Origin: DASUCS01 sp041166365
GTDB lineage: Bacteria > Actinomycetota > Acidimicrobiia > Acidimicrobiales > JACDCH01
Direction of reading: 5' to 3'
Assembly: GCA_041166365.1 (NCBI GenBank)
Contig: JBEEFX010000121.1
Span: 1 to 17,201, forward strand
Length of the DNA stretch: 17,201 bases
In this document: positions 8,590-16,600 of the stretch, piece by piece
How the letters are laid out: each line of letters starts with the position of its first letter
Numbering within the stretch: the stretch's first letter is position 1
Position numbers and translations under genes: made by a program
The notes under the pieces: generated by a model
Seen by the model: the letters and a program-made list of their open reading frames with translations, nothing else
What the model was told of the DNA's origin: nothing
Databases searched by the model: none

Positions 8590-8624
8590 CCGCGCCCGAT
8601 CCGTCCGACGACCAGGAGACCGAG

Positions 8625-8921
8625 GTGCCCGCCGAGACGCACGTGGAGCAGGGACCACTCGACCGCAATGGGGTGTTCGAGCTGATCCGTGACCGTCTGG
8701 CCGACATCCTCGAGATCGAGCCGTCGGCCATCAAGGAGGGCGACTCCTTCGTCGACGACCTCGACGCGGACTCGCTCGCGCTGATCGAGCTCGTCGAAGC
8801 GCTCGAAGAGGAGCTCGGCGAGCGCACCGTCGGCTTTCACATCGACGACGAGGATCTGGCCGATCTCAAGACCGTGCGGGACGCCGTCGACTACGTCGCC
8901 GGTCGACTGAACCCGAGCTAG
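8625..8921 (+). CDS. acpP: Acyl carrier protein
   Basis: 98 residues. The phosphopantetheine attachment site is S50 in the motif DDLDADSLALIELVEALEEE, and VFELIRDRLADIL supplies helix I. It carries acyl chains as thioesters for fatty acid synthesis and feeds PlsX. It is longer than the common 78 residues: about 15 extra residues precede helix I, and several extra residues (around GERTVGFHIDDED) sit between helix II and helix III. The GTG start at 8625 is supported by AGGAG at 8614-8618 with six-base spacing, so the N-terminal extension appears real. It lies between plsX and rnc, a common actinobacterial and Firmicute arrangement, although no fab genes are present here. A specialised ACP is possible but the context points to the housekeeping one. 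Confidence 0.92.
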   Translation: MPAETHVEQGPLDRNGVFELIRDRLADILEIEPSAIKEGDSFVDDLDADSLALIELVEALEEELGERTVGFHIDDEDLADLKTVRDAVDYVAGRLNPS

Positions 8922-8923
8922 TT

Positions 8924-9667
8924 ATTTCGGACAGGCCTCCCGTCACCGGGCTCGCGGCGCTCAACGAACGCCTGGGGCGACCGTTCGCCGACGAATCCGA
9001 TCTCGCCGGTGCGTTGGCGCACCGGTCGTGGTGTGCAGAGCATCCCGGTCACCACTCCAACGAACGGCTCGAGTTCCTCGGCGATGCGGTGCTCGGACTC
9101 ATCGTGACCGACTTCATCTACGACCAATTCCCCGACCTGCCCGAGGGCGAGCTCGCCAAGGTGCGCGCCGCGGTCGTGAGCGCGGCCGCCCTCGCGGAAG
9201 TGGCCGCGACGCTCGAGCTCGGCGACGCGCTGCTGCTCGGCAAGGGCGAGGCTGCCTCCGGTGGACGCGAGAAGCCGTCGATCTTGGCCGACGCGCTCGA
9301 GGCCGTGCTCGGCGCCGTCTATCTGACGGGCGGCTGGCTGGAGGCGCAACGCGTCGTGATGGAGCTGCTGGGCGATCGCATCATGAGCGCGAGCGAGGGC
9401 CCGGGCGGGCAGGACTACAAGACGCGGCTGCAAGAGCTCGTGGCGCGCCACTTCATGGAGCTCCCGCGCTACACGCTCCGCGACGAAGGCCCTGATCACG
9501 CGAAGCAGTTCTTCGCCGAGGTCCGCGTCGACGGCACGGTCCGCGGCACGGGTGAAGGGCGTTCGAAGAAGCAAGCCGAGGCGGCCGCGGCGCGGTGCGC
9601 GTGGGAAGTGCTGCGCGCCGAGCTCGATGGCGTCGAGCAGCCCGAGACGGTGGCCGAGCATGCCTGA
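8924..9667 (+). CDS. rnc: Ribonuclease III (start codon non-canonical or damaged)
   Basis: The catalytic domain has the signature NERLEFLGDAVLG and ELAKVRAAVVS, the second acidic pair in ADALEAVLGAVY, and a C-terminal dsRNA-binding domain (YKTRLQELVARHF to about SKKQAEAAAARCAWEVL). It processes rRNA precursors and other double-stranded RNA. Counting from an ATT at 8924, the catalytic acids are E50, D54, D123 and E126, each nine above E. coli E41, D45, D114 and E117, giving 247 residues. The first standard in-frame start is TTG at 9014, which would remove about 30 conserved residues including ALNERLG and FADESDLAGALAHRS. No in-frame ATG, GTG or TTG exists upstream. I therefore mark the homology-supported extent; the true start may be ATT at 8924, CTG at 8972, or hidden by a sequence error. 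It follows acpP directly, and mutM overlaps its end by eight bases. Confidence 0.9.
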   Translation: MSDRPPVTGLAALNERLGRPFADESDLAGALAHRSWCAEHPGHHSNERLEFLGDAVLGLIVTDFIYDQFPDLPEGELAKVRAAVVSAAALAEVAATLELGDALLLGKGEAASGGREKPSILADALEAVLGAVYLTGGWLEAQRVVMELLGDRIMSASEGPGGQDYKTRLQELVARHFMELPRYTLRDEGPDHAKQFFAEVRVDGTVRGTGEGRSKKQAEAAAARCAWEVLRAELDGVEQPETVAEHA

Positions 9668-10493
9668 GCTCCCCGAGGTCGAGACGATCCGGCGCGGGCT
9701 CGAGCGCGAGGTCGTCGGCAAGCGCATCAAGACCGTGCAGGTCACCGGCACGCGCACGATCCGCCGCCAGACGAAGAAGCAGTTCATCACCAGGCTCGAG
9801 GGCGCCAAGGTCAACGGCGTCCAACGTCGAGGCAAGTACCTCGTGCTCAAGCTCGACACCGGCGACCTGCTCGTGATCCACCTCCGGATGAGCGGCCAGC
9901 TGCTGCGCGCGCAGGCGAAGGAGCCGCTCGTCAAGCACACGCATGTCGTGTTCACCTTCACCCAGGGTGGACAGCTGCGGTTCGTCGATCCCCGCACGTT
10001 CGGCGAGCTGTTCATCACCGCGCCCGACGAGCTGACCAAGGACGTCGCCGAGCTCGCCGATCTCGGGATGGATCCCGTCGACGAGCCGATCTCCTGGGTG
10101 AAGTTCCGTGAGCATCTGCTGAGCCGCACGACGAAGCTGAAGCCGCTGCTCATGGATCAGTCGTTCATCGCCGGTCTCGGCAACATCTACAGCGACGAGA
10201 TCCTGTGGGAAGCGGGTCTGCGTCACGATCGCGCGCCGCAGACGTTGTCCACGATGGAGATCCGCCGGCTGTACCGGGCGATCGTCGAGGTGTTGCACGA
10301 GGCGGTGAAGCACCGCGGCTCCACGCTGTCCGACCAGCAGTACGTGGACTTGCACGGCCGGCCGGGCGAGTTCCAGCTGCTGCACCAGGCCTACGACCGC
10401 GAGGGACAGGCCTGCCGCCGGTGCCGCACGCCCATCGCCCGCGAGAAGGTCGGCCAGCGCTCCACCTTCTTCTGCCCCAACTGCCAGATCTGA
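9660..10493 (+). CDS. mutM: Formamidopyrimidine-DNA glycosylase (Fpg/MutM)
   Basis: 277 residues, normal for Fpg. It begins MPELPEVETIRRGLE, the invariant start in which the proline becomes the catalytic N-terminus after Met removal and the glutamate next to it (E3 with Met counted) is essential. The beta-hairpin lysine is K59 in RRGKYLVLKL. The damage-reading and H2TH regions are LRMSGQLL and GLGNIYSDEILWEAGL, and the C-terminal zinc finger has C252, C255, C272 and C275 with the conserved RSTFFCPNCQ. It excises 8-oxoguanine and formamidopyrimidines and nicks the abasic site. The ATG at 9660 lies inside the last codons of rnc; an in-frame start at 9552 would give a protein without the obligatory N-terminal proline. 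The rnc-mutM pairing is standard in Actinobacteria. A hairpin follows three bases after the stop. Confidence 0.97.
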   Translation: MPELPEVETIRRGLEREVVGKRIKTVQVTGTRTIRRQTKKQFITRLEGAKVNGVQRRGKYLVLKLDTGDLLVIHLRMSGQLLRAQAKEPLVKHTHVVFTFTQGGQLRFVDPRTFGELFITAPDELTKDVAELADLGMDPVDEPISWVKFREHLLSRTTKLKPLLMDQSFIAGLGNIYSDEILWEAGLRHDRAPQTLSTMEIRRLYRAIVEVLHEAVKHRGSTLSDQQYVDLHGRPGEFQLLHQAYDREGQACRRCRTPIAREKVGQRSTFFCPNCQI

Positions 10494-10495
10494 CT

Positions 10496-10524
10496 TCGAG
10501 CGAAAAGGGAACCTTTCCGCTCGA
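10496..10524. terminator. Hairpin between convergent mutM and acyl-CoA synthetase genes
   Basis: A 13-bp stem with one A-C mismatch (10496-10508 pairing with 10512-10524) encloses a three-base loop, GAA. It starts just after the mutM stop and lies about 70 bases beyond the stop of the convergent acyl-CoA synthetase gene. The stem is strong and nearly perfect in both strands, so it could terminate transcription from either side. No T-tract follows on either strand, so it is not a textbook intrinsic terminator. The rest of this 103-bp gap shows nothing further. Confidence 0.55.
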
Positions 10525-10596
10525 GTCAACGGCGCTCGCCTTCCGGCTCGCACGGAACAGCCTGTCGCGGTCGATCGAGCAAGTCGGATCGATCGC

Positions 10597-12207
10597 CTAC
10601 GTGGCGGCGACTTCGGCGGCCCAGCGGTAGTCGGCTTTGCCGGCGGGGGAGCGCTCGATCGTGTCGACGATCGTGATCGAGCGCGGCACCTTGTAGCCGG
10701 CGAGCGACGCGCGGCAGTGCGCCCGGACCTCGTCGAGATCGAGCGCCGGGCCCGACGCGACGACCGCGGCGACCCGCGACCCCCAGCGCTCGTCCGGCAC
10801 ACCGACCACCACGGCGTCGGCGATCGCGGGATGTGCCTTCAGCACCGCTTCGACCTCCTCCGGGTACACCTTCTCGCCGCCGGTGTTGATGCACAGCGCG
10901 CCGCGTCCGAGCAGACGGATGGTGCCGTCTGCCTCGATGAGCGCGCGATCACCGGGAATCGAGTACCGCTTGCCGTCGATCGTGACGAACGTGCGGGCGC
11001 TCTTCTCCGGGTCGTTGTGATAGCCGATCGGCACCCGGCCGCCGGCGGCGAGCCAACCTTCCACGCCCGACCCTGGTTCGACCGGCCGCAGGTCGTCGTC
11101 GATCACGAGCGTGATGCCTTCGCGCGCCGTGAACTTCAGCGACTCGATCGTCGGCGCGCCGCGGACCGCGGTCGCCAGTGCCTGGACGGGCGCCTCGGAC
11201 GACCCGACGGCCTCGTTGATCGCCAGCACGGAGGGGAGCGCGGCGAGCAGCCGTTCGCGCATGTCCGCGGAGAGGATCGAGCCGCCGGAGCCGAGCAGGC
11301 GCAACGACGAGGTGTCCCACCGGCCCGGGCTTCCCTCGAGGGCCTCGACCAGCGGCCGAGCCGCCGTGTCGCCGACGAGACTGAGCATCACCACCCGTTC
11401 ACGTTCCACGAGATCGAGCACCTTGGCCAGATCGAGATGCGGGTCCTCGTAGAGCACGACCCGCCCGCCGCCCAGCAACGTGCCGTAGCCCATCCATTGC
11501 CCGCTGGCGTGCATCAACGGACCGAGTGACAGCGCGACGAACTCGTCGCATCCAGGATCATCGGGCGTGAGGTACGGCGCCAGTCGTTGCACGCGGTTCG
11601 TGCGCGCGTGCTCGGCGATCTGCTCCGGCGCGGTGATCGCCGCCCCGCCGGGATTCCCGGAGCCGAGCGCCGAGAAGAAGATGTCCTCGTGGCGCCACAC
11701 GACACCGCGCGGCATCCCCGTCGTGCCTCCCGTGTAGAGCACGTAGTGGTCGTCGGGAGAGCGCTCGTCGAATACTCGGCCCGCGTCGCCGGCGTGGACG
11801 AGCTCGTCGTACGCCGGGCCGGTCTTGATCACCCACGCATCGCCTGCCGCGGCGCGCACCGCCTCCTCGGTGCGCCCGTCACACAGGATTCCGACCAGGC
11901 CCGCGTTCGCGAACAGCGGCTCCAGCTCCCCGGCGACGTAGCGGTAGTTGATGTTGATCGGCACCGCCCGCAACTTGAAGCACGCGAAGGTGGCCTCGAC
12001 GTACTCGGCGCAGTTGTACAAGTCGAGGCCGACGTGGTCACCGGCCGTGACCCCGAGTGTGCGATCGAGGGCGTCGGCCAGACGGGTCGAACGCTCGTCG
12101 AGCTCGCCGTAGGTGAGGCGAGTCGCCCCTGACACCAAGGCTTCGCGGTCGGGAATCGCCCGTGCGACGAGCTCGAACAGATCGGCGAGGTTGAACGTTG
12201 GCGCCAC
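10597..12207 (-). CDS. Acyl-CoA synthetase (FadD-type AMP-binding ligase)
   Basis: 536 residues from a GTG at 12207. The adenylate-forming P-loop is YTGGTTGMPRGVVWRHED at about 158-174, the motif IPGD has D420, LGRG has R435, GGEKVYPEEVE is the hinge at about 443-453, and the catalytic lysine is K524 in SPAGKADYRWA. It activates a carboxylic acid to acyl-AMP and then acyl-CoA. The FNLADLFE opening, RYVAGELEPLFANA, TGGTTGMPRGVVWRHEDI and the SPAGKADYRWA ending strongly recall mycobacterial FadD19-like synthetases that activate steroid side chains; this is from memory. Upstream in-frame codons to 12708 would run through the divergent oxygenase gene and lack family similarity, so they are rejected. 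It is divergent from the Rieske oxygenase gene by 18 bases, suggesting shared control. Confidence 0.92.
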   Translation of the reverse strand: MAPTFNLADLFELVARAIPDREALVSGATRLTYGELDERSTRLADALDRTLGVTAGDHVGLDLYNCAEYVEATFACFKLRAVPININYRYVAGELEPLFANAGLVGILCDGRTEEAVRAAAGDAWVIKTGPAYDELVHAGDAGRVFDERSPDDHYVLYTGGTTGMPRGVVWRHEDIFFSALGSGNPGGAAITAPEQIAEHARTNRVQRLAPYLTPDDPGCDEFVALSLGPLMHASGQWMGYGTLLGGGRVVLYEDPHLDLAKVLDLVERERVVMLSLVGDTAARPLVEALEGSPGRWDTSSLRLLGSGGSILSADMRERLLAALPSVLAINEAVGSSEAPVQALATAVRGAPTIESLKFTAREGITLVIDDDLRPVEPGSGVEGWLAAGGRVPIGYHNDPEKSARTFVTIDGKRYSIPGDRALIEADGTIRLLGRGALCINTGGEKVYPEEVEAVLKAHPAIADAVVVGVPDERWGSRVAAVVASGPALDLDEVRAHCRASLAGYKVPRSITIVDTIERSPAGKADYRWAAEVAAT

Positions 12208-12225
12208 GGCGTCGAAGATTCTGCA

Positions 12226-13533
12226 ATGAGGAACGAGGCCGCGTCGATGTCGGTCGGGGCCGACGGCTTCGTGCCGAAGGAGCGCTACGTCTCCCGGGCC
12301 TTTCTCGACCTGGAGATGGAGCGGCTGTGGCCTCGCGTCTGGCAGGTCGCGTGCCGCGAGGAAGAGGTCGCGAATCCTGGCGATTTCGTCGAGTACCGGA
12401 TCGGCGAGCAGTCCGTTCTCGTGGTCCGCACTCGAGAAGGAAAGGTGGTCGCGCACCACAACGCGTGCCTGCATCGCGGCACCCGGCTGGCGACCGACAG
12501 CGGCAGCTTCCCCGACGAGAGCATCCGCTGCCGGTACCACGCGTGGCGATACGACCTCGATGGTCGGCTGTTGCAGGTCGTCGACGAGCACGAGTTCGAG
12601 GGTCTCCCGCGCGACCTCTGCCTCGCATCGGTGCGCGTGGACTGCTGGGGCGGCTTCGTGTTCGTGAACCTCGACGCCGACGCCGAGCCGCTCGATGACT
12701 ATTTGCAACCGCTACCACCGCTGCTCGGCGCGTATCACCTCGACGAGATGCGCTTCCGCGGCTACCAATCCACCGTGTTGCCCGCGAACTGGAAGGTGGC
12801 GGTCGACGCCTTCAACGAGGCGTATCACGTTCAGGGAACGCATCCGCAGATCCTTCCGTGGACCGACGACGTGTCCATCGCCTACGAGCAGCTGGGCATC
12901 CATGCGCACTACGGCCGGCTGCCCGAGGCGCGGCGGGCGCTGCGACCCAGCCCCCGCCTGCACCTTCGACCCGAGGAGTACGACGAGGGCGAGATCCTGG
13001 CCGGGCTCGTCGCCGGTCTCGGCCGGTTGTTCCTGAAGGACGAGATGTCGATCGTCGACGAGTTGCGTGCGCAGCCACCGTCCGCGGATCGCAATCTGCT
13101 CGAGGAATACCAGGAGCGGCGGCGTGCGCTGCTGTCGTCGCGCGGCCTCGACGTGTCGGAACTGTCGCTCGACCAGATGACGAGCGCGGACGACGTCTTC
13201 GTCTTTCCGAACATGGTCGGGCCGATCTATCCGGGTTCGGCCATCGTGTTCCGAGTCCGCCCGAACGGCCTCGACCCCGATTCCTGCATCAAGGACACGT
13301 GGACGCTCGAATGGCCTCGAGCGGACCAACCCGAACGCACCTGGGAGCGCCGTGTGTATCCGGACTGGCGCGAGAAGGACTGGGGGGAGATCACCAACCA
13401 GGACTACGCCAACATGCTCGAGGTCCAGACCGGCATGAAGTCGCACGGCTTCAAGGGCTCGCGCCTCAACCCGCGCCAAGAATCCAACGTGTTGCACATG
13501 CACCGTGTGATCGACCAGTACCTCGCCGGATGA
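12226..13533 (+). CDS. Rieske non-heme iron oxygenase, alpha subunit (ring-hydroxylating type)
   Basis: 435 residues, the size of ring-hydroxylating dioxygenase alpha subunits. The N-terminal Rieske domain binds a 2Fe-2S cluster through C81, H83, C102 and H105 (CLH, then CRYH, 18 residues between H83 and C102). The catalytic domain has the motif NWKVAVDAFNEAYHVQGTH at 188-206: H201 and H206 with D393 (in NQDYANMLEVQTGM) should form the iron triad, and D194 is the likely electron-bridging acid. It should hydroxylate an aromatic, steroid or terpenoid substrate using O2 and electrons from a reductase/ferredoxin. No beta subunit, ferredoxin or reductase is nearby. ATG at 12247 with GAGG at 12235-12238 is an equally good start and would remove seven residues. 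The substrate is not readable; the neighbouring FadD-type ligase hints at steroid or lipid catabolism. Confidence 0.93.
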   Translation: MRNEAASMSVGADGFVPKERYVSRAFLDLEMERLWPRVWQVACREEEVANPGDFVEYRIGEQSVLVVRTREGKVVAHHNACLHRGTRLATDSGSFPDESIRCRYHAWRYDLDGRLLQVVDEHEFEGLPRDLCLASVRVDCWGGFVFVNLDADAEPLDDYLQPLPPLLGAYHLDEMRFRGYQSTVLPANWKVAVDAFNEAYHVQGTHPQILPWTDDVSIAYEQLGIHAHYGRLPEARRALRPSPRLHLRPEEYDEGEILAGLVAGLGRLFLKDEMSIVDELRAQPPSADRNLLEEYQERRRALLSSRGLDVSELSLDQMTSADDVFVFPNMVGPIYPGSAIVFRVRPNGLDPDSCIKDTWTLEWPRADQPERTWERRVYPDWREKDWGEITNQDYANMLEVQTGMKSHGFKGSRLNPRQESNVLHMHRVIDQYLAG

Positions 13534-13629
13534 GGCCGGCGGCTCGGCGCCCGACCTGTTCGATCGGCCTCGCCTCGGTGCTGGTTTCCGGGCCGTAGGA
13601 GGGTGCGCGGACGGGACGAGGACCGCCGC

Positions 13630-13635
13630 TAACGT
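13630..13635 (+). promoter_or_regulatory. Possible -10 element (TAACGT) upstream of smc
   Basis: TAACGT ends nine bases before the smc ATG, in the 111-bp gap after the oxygenase gene. There is no Shine-Dalgarno sequence before the ATG, so a transcript with a one- to three-base leader is plausible. The hexamer is the same as that ahead of rpmF and the enoyl-CoA hydratase gene. The rest of the gap holds only a loose 7-bp inverted repeat (GAGGCCG at 13532-13538 with CGGCCTC at 13565-13571, 26-base loop) that may be a weak terminator for the oxygenase gene. Confidence 0.35.
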
Positions 13636-13644
13636 CGCCTTCGG

Positions 13645-16600
13645 ATGTTCCTCAAGAGCCTCACGCTGAAGGGCTTCAAGTCGTTCGCCGAGACCACCGT
13701 GCTCGAGATGGAGCCCGGGGTCACGGTCGTCGTCGGCCCGAACGGAAGCGGGAAGTCCAACGTCGTCGACGCCATCGGCTGGGTGCTCGGCGCCCAAGCC
13801 CCGAGCGCGGTGCGCAGCCAGAAGATGGACGACGTGATCTTCGCCGGAACGGCGAAGCGGCCGGCGCTCGGTCGCGCCGAGGTCAGCCTCACGATCGACA
13901 ACAGCGCCCGGCTGCTCCCGATCGAATTCACCGAGGTCACGATCACCCGCACGCTGTTCCGCAACGGTGACAGCGAGTACTCCCTCAACGGCGTGCCCTG
14001 TCGGCTGCTCGACATCCAGGAGCTGTTGTCGGACACCGGCGTCGGTCGCCAGCAGCACGTGATCGTGAGCCAGGGTCAGATCGACGCCGTGCTCAACGCC
14101 CGGCCCGAGGATCGCCGGCTGATCATCGAAGAGGCCGCCGGGGTCCTCAAATTCCGTCGTCGCAAGGAGAAGGCCGAGCGCCGTCTCGCGGCGACCGAGG
14201 GCAATCTCACGCGGGTGCAGGATCTCCTGCGTGAAGTGCGGCGCCAGCTGCGGCCGCTCGAACGTCAGGCCGATGCCGCCCGCCGGCACGGCGACCTCGT
14301 CGCAGAGCTCCTGGGTCTGCGCCTGCACCTGGCCGGCCGCGAGCTGTCGTCGCTCCGCAGTCGCCTCGCCACCACGATCGGGCGCCGCGCGGAGCTCGCC
14401 GCCGACGAGTCGGCGTTGAAAGGCAGCCTCGGTCAGCTCGACAGTGCAGTGCTGGCGACAGAGGCGCAGCTCTCGGCGATGGGCGGCCACGACATCAGCG
14501 ACGCGCTGGTGCGGTTCGAGTCGTTGCGAGAACGAGCACGAGGTCTGGCCGCGGTCCTGAACGAACGGCGGCGCAACCTCGAGCGCGAACGCAACGCGAG
14601 CGTTGACCAAGCGGTGATCGCGACCCTCGAGGCCGAGGCCGCACGGCTCACCGACGAGCTCGCCCACGTGGAAGCCGAGGCCGTCGCCCTGGCTCCCGAC
14701 GTCGAGGCGCTCGCCCGCTCCGAGCGAGATCTCCTCGTCGAGCGCCAAGCGTTCGAGGTGCAATGGGCCGAGGGCGTCACGCCTCCCAGCAGTCGGGCGG
14801 CCGAAGTACGCGGTGAGCTCGCGGCGTTGCGCGCTGGAGTCGAGCGCGGTGCCGGCGAGATCACGCGGGTGCGCCAGCGGCTCGATCTCCTGGAGCAGCG
14901 GGCGGCGCGGCTCGACGACGAGGCCAGCCGGCTGCGAGACGAGCTCGCGGAGGCAGAGGAAGCCGAGTCCGGGCTGGCGGCGGCGTTCGCGACAGCCGAG
15001 AGCGCCCATCTGACCGCGGTCGACACCGCGCTGCTCGCAGAAGAGGGCCGCCGCTCGGCCGACGCCGAACGGCACACCTGGGTGGCGCGCGCCGATGCGC
15101 TGACGCAGGCGCTCGACGACGCCCGCGCTCGCGCAGGTGCGGCCCGCCTGTCCGAGATCGACGGCGTCGTCGGCACGCTGCTGGACCTCGTGGAGATCGA
15201 CGAGGGCTACGAGGCGGCGTTCGAAGCCGCCGCGGGCGAGGCACTCGCCGCGGTCGTGGTCGCTGACGTCGACGCCGGACGCCGCGCCCTCGAAGTGCTC
15301 CACGGCGGCGATCTCGCCGGTGCCGTCCTGCCGCTCGGCGCGTCACGCACTCCTGCCCCGCTGCCGCTCGGGTCGGGCGAGCCGCTGCGCTGGCACGTGC
15401 GCTCGCGCCGCGACGACGTCGAAGGCCTGCTCGACGCGTTGCTCGGCGCGGTCATCGTCGTCGACGGGGGATGGGCGACCGCGGTCGACATCGCACTGGC
15501 AAACCCCGATTCGTTTATCGTCACGCGCGATGGCGACCGCTTCGGTGTCACGGGCTGGCGAGTGGGAGGCCCCGGTTCCGGAGCGACCGGTGCTGCGCTC
15601 GAGGAGGCCCGCGAGCGCGCCGACGAGGCGATGGCCAACGCCGCCACGGCCGATCTCGCGCTGGTCACGGCGCAGGCGGCCGTGGCCGAGGCGCGCCGTT
15701 TGGAGCTGGAGGCACAACGAGCGCTCGACGAGCACGACTCCGCGGTTGCGGCGGCCTCCGACGCCCGGGCTCGCGTCGAGGCGGACAAACGAGATGGCGA
15801 CACGGAGATCGAGTCGCTGCACTCACACCTCGCCGACCTCGACGCTCGCATCGGCTCAGAGCAGGCTCGCATCGCCGAGCTCGAGGTGCTGTTGCCCGAG
15901 CTCGAGTCCGACGAGGCCGGCGTCCTCGAGCGCGGTCGCGAGATGGGCGCCGTCCGCAGCCGAATCGAAGAGCGGGCCGCGGCAGTCGGGGCATTGCGCA
16001 CCGACATCGAGGTCCGCGCCGCGGGACTCGACGAACGACGCCGGTTCCTTCGTCGACGGCTCGAAGAGGTCGAAGAACGCCTGACTCGCAACGTCGCCGA
16101 GCGGGCGCAGGCAGAGGAGCGCCGGGTCGAGCTCGAGCGCACGCACCTGGCGGTCGAACGGTTGAGCGCGCTGGTCGTCGGTCGGTTGACGATCGTCGAG
16201 ACCGAGCTGGCCGAGCTGCACGAGCAGCGACGCCGGCAGTCGGAGGAGGCCCGCGAGGTGGCGGCGCGGCTCGACGGGCTGCGTAAGCAGCGCTCGGCCG
16301 ACGAGCGTTCGCTCGAAGAGGTGCGCGAGCACAGCCGCCGCGCGGAGATCGAGGAGACCGAGCTCGGGCTGCGCGTCGAAACCGCAGTCGAGGCGCTGCG
16401 ACGCGATCTCGAGAGCGAGCCCGAAACCGCGATGGCCGCCGAGTGCCCGCCGCTGGCCGAGGGCGTCACGCCGCACGCGCGGGTGCGTGAGCTCGAGCGG
16501 GAGTTGCGACTGATGGGCCCCATCAACCCGCTCGCGCTGCAGGAGTACGAAGCGCTCAAGGAGCGGCACGAGTTCCTCGAGGCGCAACTCGACGACGTGA

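Noticed and set aside
9552..9659. Upstream extension of mutM to a start at 9552
   Set aside because: Fpg needs proline directly after the initiator Met; only the ATG at 9660 gives MPELPE.
12208..12708. N-terminal extension of the acyl-CoA synthetase through the oxygenase gene
   Set aside because: The extension is antisense to the conserved Rieske domain and has no similarity to AMP-binding enzymes.
12712..15303. 863-codon minus-strand frame opposite the oxygenase gene and smc
   Set aside because: Antisense shadow of two genes with full catalytic motifs; the composition is typical of mirrored GC-rich codons.
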